A stretch of 64,000 nt of DNA from positions 17,550 to 81,549 of the forward strand of contig JAPLMX010000077.1 of assembly GCA_026386805.1 (NCBI GenBank). Reading direction: 5' to 3'. This document shows positions 18,046 to 26,603 of the stretch, piece by piece. The notes beneath the pieces are model-generated. The model saw only the letters and a program-made list of their open reading frames with translations. It made no database searches and had not been told where the DNA came from. Source of the DNA: Phycisphaerae bacterium. GTDB lineage: Bacteria > Planctomycetota > Phycisphaerae > Sedimentisphaerales > Anaerobacaceae. Both the position numbers and the translations under genes were made by a program. Positions within the stretch are counted from its first letter, which is position 1, and each line of letters begins with the position of its first letter.

Positions 18046-19512
18046 ATGAGAAGCTTAGGTTGTGGGATTGTTGCTTGCATTTGTGCTTGTACGTGCCTTT
18101 CGTTCGGCCAAGCGCAGGACTTCACCGCCGTGCGGGCCGAGGTCGATTTCTCCAAGCATGTCCGCGATTGGGACGGATTCGGCGTCAATTATGTCGAGGT
18201 GGCCCAGTCCGTCGACTACGCACAGGACCCGCAGGAATACGGGGGCTTTAGCCTGCTGACGGAGGACGAGCGTCAGCAGATTGTGGACATGGTCTTTGGC
18301 GATGAGGGCCTCCAGCCCGGCATTGTGAAGATGTTCCTCGACCCGCTGCACCAGCGCGAGCCCGGCGGCGAGTTCGATCACGAGACCACGACCCGATGGA
18401 TGCGGTACTTCGTCCGGGAGGGCCTGAAGCGGACCCGCGCCCGAGGCGACGATCTGACGATCCTCACGACGCTGTACGGCCCGCCGGCCTGGGCGACGAA
18501 GCAGAAGTTCCTGCGCGGGCGTGACCTCGACCCGGCCCGCAAATACGACCTGGCCAGATACATGATCGACTGGGTTCGATACTTGCGAGAGGACCAGAAG
18601 CTGCCCGTCAAGTACCTGTCGCTGCACAATGAAGGCGAGGACTGGATGCGCTGGCCCGCCGACGGCGAGAGCGGCAATATCGGCACGGGGCACGACTACA
18701 ACCTCTTTTGGCCGCCGGAGCAGGTGGTCGATTTCCTCAAGTTCCTGCGGCCGATGCTGGATGCGGCCGGGTTGCAGAAGGTCGGCATCGCGCCGGGCGA
18801 GTGCACGAACTGGTACCGCTTCAGCGCCTGGGGCTACGCCGACGCGATTGCCGACGACGCCGGGGCCTTGGCGAATCTGGGTCTGATCACGTCCCACGGT
18901 TTCTACGGCGGCACTTACGGCCGCTGGTTCGGCGAGCATCGCAGCCTCGGGACCGACATCCTCCGCGAGAAGCGGCCCGAGCTCCATGCCTGGGTAACCT
19001 CCACAAGCTGGAGCAAAATGGATGCGGCCAACCTCAAGGAGATGCACGGCAACATCTACACGGCCAAGGTCAACGGGATTACGCCCTGGGCGTGTGTCCA
19101 ACGGCCCGCGAAGTGGGTCGGCGGCGACCCGAATCCCGGCACCGCCTTCCGCGTGAGCGAAGACGGCGCCTACGAGGTTCTGCGGGGCTACTACTATTAT
19201 AAGCAGGTCGCCCGCGTCGGTCAGCCGGGGATGGCGGTGGCCTGGACCTTTGCCATGGACTCCGAGGTGGGCGCGATTGCCTTTGCCCGCAACGGCACCA
19301 GGCACCCCGACGCCTTCGTGCTCGTCAACATCGGCAAGGACAACAAGCGGGTCGCGGTGAGGGTGCTCGGCAGCGGCAGCGACACATTCGAGGCCTTTCG
19401 CACGACGGACGAGAAGGACCGCTACGACCTCGTTGGACGGCTCGCTTTGGAGGACGACACCCTCGTTTACGAGGCCCCAGGGCAATCGGCCACCACTTTC
19501 TTTGCCAAGTGA
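18046..19512 (+). CDS. GH30-like secreted glycoside hydrolase
   Basis: DWDGFGVNYVEVAQS, LTILTTLYGPPAWATKQ, PVKYLSLHNEGEDW, signal peptide; RBS aaggagt before ATG 18046. Confidence 0.65.
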   Translation: MRSLGCGIVACICACTCLSFGQAQDFTAVRAEVDFSKHVRDWDGFGVNYVEVAQSVDYAQDPQEYGGFSLLTEDERQQIVDMVFGDEGLQPGIVKMFLDPLHQREPGGEFDHETTTRWMRYFVREGLKRTRARGDDLTILTTLYGPPAWATKQKFLRGRDLDPARKYDLARYMIDWVRYLREDQKLPVKYLSLHNEGEDWMRWPADGESGNIGTGHDYNLFWPPEQVVDFLKFLRPMLDAAGLQKVGIAPGECTNWYRFSAWGYADAIADDAGALANLGLITSHGFYGGTYGRWFGEHRSLGTDILREKRPELHAWVTSTSWSKMDAANLKEMHGNIYTAKVNGITPWACVQRPAKWVGGDPNPGTAFRVSEDGAYEVLRGYYYYKQVARVGQPGMAVAWTFAMDSEVGAIAFARNGTRHPDAFVLVNIGKDNKRVAVRVLGSGSDTFEAFRTTDEKDRYDLVGRLALEDDTLVYEAPGQSATTFFAK

Positions 19513-19716
19513 GCCAAGGCTAACCACACCTCGGTGCTCGACGACATCAAGACCCTTGGGGCGGGCAGGGTCTGCTTCGGCAGCGATACCCCCTTCGCCC
19601 TGATGCACGTCTGTGTCGCCGAGTACAACGCCTTGCTCGACGGTGAAGTCACGCTGGAGGAGAAAGCCCAAGTCATGGGTGGAAACATTCTCCGCCTACT
19701 GAATCGCGGCGCGTAA
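19513..19716 (+). pseudogene. C-terminal remnant of amidohydrolase-2-type metal-dependent hydrolase
   Basis: AKANHTSVLDDIKTLGAGRVCFGSDTPFALMHVCVAEYNALLDGEVTLEEKAQVMGGNILRLLNRGA; no N-terminal barrel. Confidence 0.65.
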
Positions 19717-19768
19717 GTGCGTCATCGCCGCTCGCCTGCCCAGAACCTTTGCAGGAGGTCGCCCAGGT

Positions 19769-19850
19769 CTATTCCTTCGGCCCATGGTTCCGCAACAGCT
19801 CGACGATTTCAGCGTGACGGACGCGGAGGATGAATGGACACCGGTTGTGA
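19769..19850 (-). pseudogene. ankyrin-module C-terminal remnant
   Basis: Reverse strand reads ...VRHAEIVELLRNHGPKE-stop, matching GHTEIADVLRKHGAKE-stop at the end of the 20615-25399 protein. Confidence 0.6.
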
Positions 19851-19944
19851 GCGACAGGGCAGAGATCATCGCCCGTGGCAATGAGCGGCTCTGCTCTACT
19901 CCTGTGGCCGTCTCGGCCTGTTCGTGGGACAGGGTCAGCAGCGT

Positions 19945-20439
19945 TCAACTTTCCTTGGGCTGCCTGACCCAGATCACGGTCAGAATCCGCCAGTGTCCAT
20001 CTTCTTTAATCAAGGTCCGGAATTGGCGGCTCTGCTTTGTCAGTGTCTTGTCATCGGGGTCGCGACTGCCGTACTTGTCAAAAGCGGCCCATGCCAGGTT
20101 TCCGCCAATGCTGATGGAGAGGTTCCTGTATTCCCAATCGCTTAATGGCTGCGGATCTACCGTAAAGAGACCCCGATAGAATTTTTCCAGGTTCTCCCAA
20201 CCGACGTGTTCATATACGTAACCATCCTCGCTTATCCCAATCCACGCGCTGTTGGGCTTGTGTGCCCATGCAGCGACAAACGGATTCCAATCTCTGGCGC
20301 GAAGAGCCTTGAATTCGTTGTTGATCACCGACCGTATTGCCTGCTCCTCTGCCTGCGTACCGATCTGCTCTTCCGAATAGAGCAGTCCGACCGACACGAG
20401 TGTGCCGACGCCGATCAGAGCAAGACTATTTCTCAACAT
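19945..20439 (-). CDS. SnoaL/DUF4440-like (NTF2 fold) secreted protein
   Basis: EEQAIRSVINNEFKALRARDWNPFVAAWAHKPNSAWIG... WAAFDKYG... RTLIKEDGHWRILTVIWV. Confidence 0.6.
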   Translation of the reverse strand: MLRNSLALIGVGTLVSVGLLYSEEQIGTQAEEQAIRSVINNEFKALRARDWNPFVAAWAHKPNSAWIGISEDGYVYEHVGWENLEKFYRGLFTVDPQPLSDWEYRNLSISIGGNLAWAAFDKYGSRDPDDKTLTKQSRQFRTLIKEDGHWRILTVIWVRQPKES

Positions 20440-20614
20440 GGTAATCTCCTTTCATTCGGCTCTTGTTTTCCAGCTAGTACCCATCAGACAACATTTCGTG
20501 GCCTCAGCGCGGGCCATCGAAACAGGGAGAGCAATGGCCCAGTATTGCCCCGGTCTCTCCCATATCTCGTAAACTGTGGCATGTCTCGGACCAGTCGACA
20601 CGTTTGCGGTCCTG

Positions 20615-23600
20615 CTATTCTTTCGCCCCGTGTTTGCGCAGCACGTCGGCGATTTCGGTGTGGCCTTTTTGTCTCGCCAGAAACAAGGGCCTTCTGCCTG
20701 CGTCATCTTGGGCGTTCACCTCCGCGTCCTGGCTGACTAGAGCCTCCACCGCATCTTTTCGTCCCGAATCGGCTGCCCTGTGAAGCGGGGTGCGCGACTT
20801 GGCGTCCTTGGCATTTACGTCCGCACCCTTGCTGAGCAACAGTCTTACCATGTTATCATTGGTCCAGGCTGCCTCGTGCAAGGGTGTCCCTCCGTCCGAA
20901 TCCCTGACGTTGACATTAGCGCCCTTTTCGACAAGCAGTGTAGCAATCGATTCATCTTCCTCCAATACAGCGCAGACAAGCGGTGTTTGTCCTTCGTGGT
21001 CCTTTGCATTAACGTCTGCGCCCCTGGCGATGAGAAGCTCGACCGTGCTCCTACGGGCCCAAGATGCCGCTTGGTGAAGAGGCGTCCCACGCTTAGGCGA
21101 TGTCGCATTGATGTCAGCCCCCTTGTCTAACAACAGGCGTGCCACCTCGTCATGGCCTCGCTCAGCGGCATAATGTAGGGGTGTCATGCCGTCTTGGCAC
21201 CTATCATGGAGATCAGCCGCACTGGTTAAGAGCAGCATCATTACGTTCGTATAGCCATGCATGGCTGCGAGGTGCAGGGCTGTTCTGCCATGACTGTCTC
21301 TTGCTCTGATGTCTGCCCCTTGGCGGATCAAGAACCTCACCATCTCAGTCTGTCCTCCGTTGACGGCAGCATGCAGGGGCGTGCTGTTGCAGTCGTCTCT
21401 TGCGTTCACACCTGTTCCCTGTTCGAGGCACGCACGCATCTTTTGCTCATCTCCAAGGAAACCAGCCAGATGGATAGCAGGCAGCTTGGCCCCTCCTGCC
21501 ACAAGCAATTCAACAATCGTCCTGCTGTCATCGCCACGCTCGATCATGGCGGCATACAATGGGGTTTTACCTTCCCAGTCCTTTAGATCGAGTCTTGCAC
21601 CTGCCTCGATGAGTATCCGGACTACCTCCCTATGGCCTTGCGTGGCAGCTCGGTGCAGAGGGGTCGCTCGGCTGGCCGGCGAAGCATTGACATCCGCACC
21701 TTTGCTGATGAGCAATCGGACTATGTGCTCATGGCCATTTGCAGCGGCGATATGCAGTGGCGTATGCCCTGAGAATTTCTGTGTTGCGTTTACCTCGGCG
21801 CCATGAGCAATGAGGATCTCCACCGTTTCGGTATAGCCCTTGCTCACCGCATAGAATAAAGGCGTTGTACCGAACGGGTCCGTGTCCGGTGCGTTGACAT
21901 TGGCACCGGCGGCGAGAAGTGATTTGACCTGCTCAATATCGCCGTCCGTCGCTGCCCGGTGGAGAGACTCGGCTGGCTTGGCGTCAACTGCTCCGGCAGA
22001 GGACTCGTCTTTCGCCCCGCGCTTCCGCAGCAGTTCGACGATTTCGCTGTGTCCCCTCTTTTCAGCCATGGACAAGGGCGTGTTACCTTGGTTGTCCTTT
22101 GCGGTTGCGTCCGCACCATTTTTCAGCAAGAGCATGACTATATCTGTGCGACCACGACCGGCCGCACCATGTAACGGAGTCATACCCCCCTTGTCCCTTG
22201 TATTAACATCTGCGCCTTTCCCAATCAGAAGTTCCACGAGATCACTCCAACCGTTGTTGCATGCCAGGCGCAACGCTGTCCATCCGGAATCGCCCTTGGA
22301 ATTGACATCTGCGCCTCGGGAAATCAGGAATTCGACCATGTGTTGCGAGTGAATTGCCAAGTCCAGAGGTCGGATGCCGCCATTGGCCTTTGCATTCACG
22401 TCGGCACCTTTGGTGATGAGGAAATCAGCCACCTCAGTGGTGTCCGCGAAAACCGCCCAATGAAGGGCCGTGCGGCCTATTCCATCCTTTGTGTTGACAT
22501 CGGTTCCGTCTTCGATGTATCTCTTAACCTGAGTCAGATCTCCCCGACAGGCGGCCGTGTGGATGGTGTCAGGGTAGTTCCCCCTGGTGACAAGCAGATG
22601 GACCGCGTCTTTTCTGCAATTCCAGACGGCGAAATCCACAAGTGTCCAGCCATCCTTATCCTTTTTTTCATTGATGTCAGCTCCGTTGGAGATTAGCAGC
22701 TCGATCATGTCCATGCTGCCATCCATGATCGCCCATTTCAGGACCGTCCAGCCGTGACGATCTTGTGCGTTGACATCGGCTCCTTTTCGAATAAGCAGTC
22801 TAAAAGCGTTGACGTTCTCGTGGCGGATCGCAATGCGCAGCAGAGTAGAACCATCTCCATCTCTCGCATCGATGTTGGCGCCCTTGGCGAGCAATAGGTC
22901 TGCTATGTCCGCACGATCCTGTGTCGCGGCATAGTACAACGGCGTACACCCAAGCCAATCTCTTGCGTCGACATCGGCTCCCTTCTCGATGAGAAAGGCC
23001 ACGATGTCTTTCTCACCTCCACTTGCCGCCGCATGAAGAGGGGTGAAGCCAAGACTATCCTTGGCACGGATGCTCTCGCCCGAAATCAGAAGACTCTTGA
23101 CCTTCTCCCGATCTCCCATGTACGCCGCCAGAAGTGGAGGAGGAAGTTCGGCACCGTGTTTAACAAGTAGTCTCATGACGTCCTTTCGTCCAGTGGAATT
23201 GCTGGTCATCGCGTGGTACACAGGTGTCCCGCCCAATTTGCCCCCTCCCCAGTCCTCCTTCGCATTGATATCCGCACCTCTGGAAATTAGCAGTTCTGCT
23301 GCAGCTACCCGCCCATGTAGGGCGGCCAGATGGAGTGGTGTGTGCCCATTCGGGTCCTTTGAATCGATATGAGCACCCTTTGAGATGAGCGATTTGACCT
23401 TCTCGACGTCGCCGGCAGCCGCAGCCTGGTGCAATGACTTAGTTGGTTGCTTCTTCTCTTTTCCAGCGGAGGTCTCTTCTTTCGCCCGGCGTGTCTTCAA
23501 GGACACCTGCCATATGTCCACGTCGTCGCCGCCACCGATACTACCGTGCCGGTTCGATACGAAGTAGAGGGTAGAACCGTCGCTCGAGATATGAGGGTTG

Positions 23601-25399
23601 TACTCACCATCCGGACTGTTGACCGTTGGGCCGAGATTGACCGGATTGCCCCAGGGATCGTCCTTGGTCTTTCGGGTTGTCACCCAGATATCAGTGCCAC
23701 CGAAGCCGGGACGGTCTGAGAGGAAGTACAGAGACAGCTCGTCCGTAGAGATCGAAGGCGAGGTATCAGCGTCCGGACTGTTGACGGTTGGGCCGAGGTT
23801 GACCGGCGTGCCCCATGGATCGTTCTTGCTCTTGCGCGTTGTTACCCAGATGTCCTCTCGACCGAAACCTCCAGGCCGAGCCCCAGTGCCGATATGCTCA
23901 GAGAAGTACAGGGACAAACTGTCAGCGGAAATACTCGGCTTGTTTTCGGCGGCGGCACTGTTGACCTTCGGGCCGAGATTGACTGGCGCGCCCCAAGCGT
24001 CGCTCCTTGTTGCCCGCTCGCTTACCCAGAGATCGTAACCACCGCATCCACCAGGCCGGTTTGACATGAAGTAAAGCTCCAAGCCGTCGGCGGATACGCA
24101 CGGGGCTCCTTCAAACGCGGGACTGTTGATGGGTAGTCCGAGATTGACCGGCGCACCCCAAGGATCATCTCTTGTTCTTCGCGTTGTCACCCAGATATCA
24201 GCATTACCGAGACCACCGGGTCGCCGTGAGAGAAAGTAGAGCGACAGCCCATCGGCCGAAGTGTACGGGTCCCACTCGTAAGCCGAACTGTTGACCGTTG
24301 GCCCAAGATGGGTGGGATTGCCGAAGATGCGATCTGCATCCACACCTTCGGTTGTTGGCCGATTTTCCGCTTTGACGGTCAGGACTACGGTTGTCGGGAC
24401 CGATAGCAGAGCCGTCAAGACAACAACCGCCGCCACAGGCAAACTGGGGTGCTTGTAGAATTTCTTTCCTGGCGTTAACATGGTTCTTATCCTTTCTTCG
24501 ATATTCTTGGCTGGCCCGGCTACGGCCAACGATGGGACGGGCCGGGTGGATTCTTGTGCCTGGATCAGGGTGCTGACGATGGCCGAACTGTAGTCCTTCG
24601 GCCTGGCGCCCAGATGGGCGATAGCCATCTCGTCGCAGCATTGTTCTCGCTCGCGGCGGATTCTCTGGTTCGCCCACCAGACGAGCGGGTGGAACCAGAA
24701 GATCCCCTGCGCGATGATTTGCAGGATGTTGACCGCCGCATCGAACCGCAGGACGTGGCTGATCTCGTGGGCGAGAATGTCCCTGCGATGTTCGTCGTCG
24801 TCCATCCTGGCGAAACGGTTTGGCAGGTAAATATCTCCACGAAGGATGCCCCAGACGAACGGCTGGCCGACACCCTCGATGAGCCACACACGCGGCGGGC
24901 GCTTTACGCGGAGCGACCGGAAGGTCTCATCGAAAGAGTCTCCCGATGTTCGTGGTAGCGTGCGCCGTTCCCGCCGCAGCCACAGGATGGTCCGGACAGC
25001 CTTGGTCAAAGCGATGCACGTGAACACAGCCACGCCGGCCAGCCACCCGACCGCAAGCCATTGCCGCGTGGCCAGGTGCAGCGGCTCCTGTGCCGCAGAA
25101 GTCGGTGTTGGCGGCAATCTCTCTTCAACCGATGTTTGCGCCATTTCCTCCTGCGGCGGGGTGGTCGAAATGATCGAAGCCACGGCGGGTGGTCCCCTTT
25201 CAGGCAACACGGCCAGGGGCACTTCCACAACGGGCGGGGTCAGGCACTTGGCCAGCACGAGCAGCCAGAGCAGGTACCGCACGTGCGCACTTCGGTTTCG
25301 CAGGGCCCAGGATGCCAATCCCACGGCAACGACCAGAAGTGCAATCTGCCAGCTTTGCCTCCACAGGTAGTTCGCGATGGTCGTCAGCAACGATTCCAT
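20615..25399 (-). CDS. M56 (BlaR1/MecR1-type) peptidase fused to PD40/WD40-like repeats and ~29 ankyrin repeats
   Basis: M56: DILAHEISHVLRFDAAVNILQIIAQGIFWFHPLVWWANQRIRREREQCCDEMA (HExxH); five PD40-like ~48-aa repeats (LGPTVNS...SADGLSLYFLSxRPG..DIWVTTR); ankyrin consensus TPLHxAAxxGxxxxVxLLLxKGADVNAKD throughout the C-terminal ~950 aa. Confidence 0.9.
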   Translation of the reverse strand: MESLLTTIANYLWRQSWQIALLVVAVGLASWALRNRSAHVRYLLWLLVLAKCLTPPVVEVPLAVLPERGPPAVASIISTTPPQEEMAQTSVEERLPPTPTSAAQEPLHLATRQWLAVGWLAGVAVFTCIALTKAVRTILWLRRERRTLPRTSGDSFDETFRSLRVKRPPRVWLIEGVGQPFVWGILRGDIYLPNRFARMDDDEHRRDILAHEISHVLRFDAAVNILQIIAQGIFWFHPLVWWANQRIRREREQCCDEMAIAHLGARPKDYSSAIVSTLIQAQESTRPVPSLAVAGPAKNIEERIRTMLTPGKKFYKHPSLPVAAVVVLTALLSVPTTVVLTVKAENRPTTEGVDADRIFGNPTHLGPTVNSSAYEWDPYTSADGLSLYFLSRRPGGLGNADIWVTTRRTRDDPWGAPVNLGLPINSPAFEGAPCVSADGLELYFMSNRPGGCGGYDLWVSERATRSDAWGAPVNLGPKVNSAAAENKPSISADSLSLYFSEHIGTGARPGGFGREDIWVTTRKSKNDPWGTPVNLGPTVNSPDADTSPSISTDELSLYFLSDRPGFGGTDIWVTTRKTKDDPWGNPVNLGPTVNSPDGEYNPHISSDGSTLYFVSNRHGSIGGGDDVDIWQVSLKTRRAKEETSAGKEKKQPTKSLHQAAAAGDVEKVKSLISKGAHIDSKDPNGHTPLHLAALHGRVAAAELLISRGADINAKEDWGGGKLGGTPVYHAMTSNSTGRKDVMRLLVKHGAELPPPLLAAYMGDREKVKSLLISGESIRAKDSLGFTPLHAAASGGEKDIVAFLIEKGADVDARDWLGCTPLYYAATQDRADIADLLLAKGANIDARDGDGSTLLRIAIRHENVNAFRLLIRKGADVNAQDRHGWTVLKWAIMDGSMDMIELLISNGADINEKKDKDGWTLVDFAVWNCRKDAVHLLVTRGNYPDTIHTAACRGDLTQVKRYIEDGTDVNTKDGIGRTALHWAVFADTTEVADFLITKGADVNAKANGGIRPLDLAIHSQHMVEFLISRGADVNSKGDSGWTALRLACNNGWSDLVELLIGKGADVNTRDKGGMTPLHGAAGRGRTDIVMLLLKNGADATAKDNQGNTPLSMAEKRGHSEIVELLRKRGAKDESSAGAVDAKPAESLHRAATDGDIEQVKSLLAAGANVNAPDTDPFGTTPLFYAVSKGYTETVEILIAHGAEVNATQKFSGHTPLHIAAANGHEHIVRLLISKGADVNASPASRATPLHRAATQGHREVVRILIEAGARLDLKDWEGKTPLYAAMIERGDDSRTIVELLVAGGAKLPAIHLAGFLGDEQKMRACLEQGTGVNARDDCNSTPLHAAVNGGQTEMVRFLIRQGADIRARDSHGRTALHLAAMHGYTNVMMLLLTSAADLHDRCQDGMTPLHYAAERGHDEVARLLLDKGADINATSPKRGTPLHQAASWARRSTVELLIARGADVNAKDHEGQTPLVCAVLEEDESIATLLVEKGANVNVRDSDGGTPLHEAAWTNDNMVRLLLSKGADVNAKDAKSRTPLHRAADSGRKDAVEALVSQDAEVNAQDDAGRRPLFLARQKGHTEIADVLRKHGAKE

Positions 25400-25426
25400 A
25401 GGTACGCCCTCCGAAATATGGGTTGC

Positions 25427-25801
25427 CTATTCCTTCTCAATCAGCCGCTTGAGAGCTTCGATATCCTCGGCAGTGATCTTGCCGTGCTCCGCCAGATAGT
25501 GCATGAGCGGAATCGGATCGCCCCCGAACAGGCGGCCCAGAAAATCGTTCACGGACCTTCCGATGACATCCTCACGTTTGGTCGCCGTGTAGAACACGTG
25601 CGCCTTGCCCTCCGTCCGATGTTTCAGATAGCCCTTTTTCTCCAGCCGTCGCAGCCAGGTCTGGACCGTGGCGTAGGCGATGTTCCGTTCCGCGGGAAGG
25701 CTATCGCACACTTGTTGCACGGTCGCCTCGCCCACCTGCCAGACCAGCCGGAGGATTTCCGTCTCCGCCGGACTGGTGTTGCGCAACTCACGCTTGGTCA
25801 T
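25427..25801 (-). CDS. BlaI/MecI/CopY family repressor
   Basis: TSPAETEILRLVWQVGEATVQQVCDSLPAERNIAYATVQTWLRRLEKKGYLKHRTEGKAHVFYTA; ATG at 25801 on minus strand. Confidence 0.92.
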   Translation of the reverse strand: MTKRELRNTSPAETEILRLVWQVGEATVQQVCDSLPAERNIAYATVQTWLRRLEKKGYLKHRTEGKAHVFYTATKREDVIGRSVNDFLGRLFGGDPIPLMHYLAEHGKITAEDIEALKRLIEKE

Positions 25802-25815
25802 GACAAATCTCCTTT

Positions 25816-25860
25816 TACAGATGTACAAGCACGATATCGTACATTTGTACAAGGTGTCAA
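25816..25860 (-). promoter_or_regulatory. BlaI-type promoter/operator: TTGACA plus two TACA-N2-TGTA boxes
   Basis: Minus-strand TTGACA (25860-25855); TACATTTGTA at 25840-25849 and TACAGATGTA at 25816-25825. Confidence 0.8.
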
Positions 25861-26010
25861 CGAAAAAAAGAAAAAAAAATTCTGTTTGGATGTCGATTGT
25901 CTGAGGAGCGGGGGCAACGCTGAGGGACAGAGCCCATGTCATGGGCAGGAATTTGCTGCGGCTGCTGGGTATGCCGGGCTGATCGCGGGCAAACCAACAC
26001 CCCTCCCGCG

Positions 26011-26033
26011 TTATCGGCCCGGTGGGCCGATAA
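26011..26033. other. perfect palindrome TTATCGGCCC-GGT-GGGCCGATAA (stem-loop)
   Basis: 10-bp perfect arms, 3-nt loop, between rpsU and blaI-like gene; no T-tract. Confidence 0.6.
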
Positions 26034-26145
26034 TCAACCGGGTATCATAGGGGATCTCTGGGATGCAGAAGGAAGGAACCTCGCAGGCGATACAAGTTCT
26101 TATCTACGCCTGCGTTGTGTTCAGCGATCGGGAAGGTCCGTCCGT

Positions 26146-26322
26146 TTAAATCCTGGGGATGCGCTGGGCTTTTCGCATGCGTCGGCGTTCCCGCTCCGAC
26201 GGCTTTTCATAGTAGGCCGTTCGCTTCATATCGCGGATCAAGCCCTCTTTCTCGCACAGCTTTTTGAAGCGCCGAATCATCTGCTGAACGGACTCGCCGG
26301 ATCGCATCTTCACCTTTAGCAC
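26146..26322 (-). CDS. rpsU: ribosomal protein bS21
   Basis: VLKVKMRSGESVQQMIRRFKKLCEKEGLIRDMKRTAYYEKPSERERRRMRKAQR; likely GTG start. Confidence 0.9.
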   Translation of the reverse strand: MLKVKMRSGESVQQMIRRFKKLCEKEGLIRDMKRTAYYEKPSERERRRMRKAQRIPRI

Positions 26323-26603
26323 TCTGGACTCCTTAATCTTGTGCCCTGTTTCCGACCTCAAACAAATGCAGCCACACCACGTATATGTTTCGTCATATAG
26401 CGCGAAACCGTTAAGATAACACACTCTTCACCTGCTTTCAAGCTCAAAAATTTCCGACGTAATTCTTGACGGGTTCTTCAGCCGCAGGGGCCTATTTCTA
26501 TGGGACCACAGGGTCCCAGGGACCGATAGAACCTGCAGGGGCTTGAATCGGGCCGAGAATGCGGTATAGTGCCTATGGATTTAGTTAGGAGGTCTAATTT
26601 TCC

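Noticed and set aside
18055-19671. 538-aa minus-strand ORF opposite the GH30-like gene
   Set aside because: Shadow ORF; plus strand has signal peptide and GH motifs
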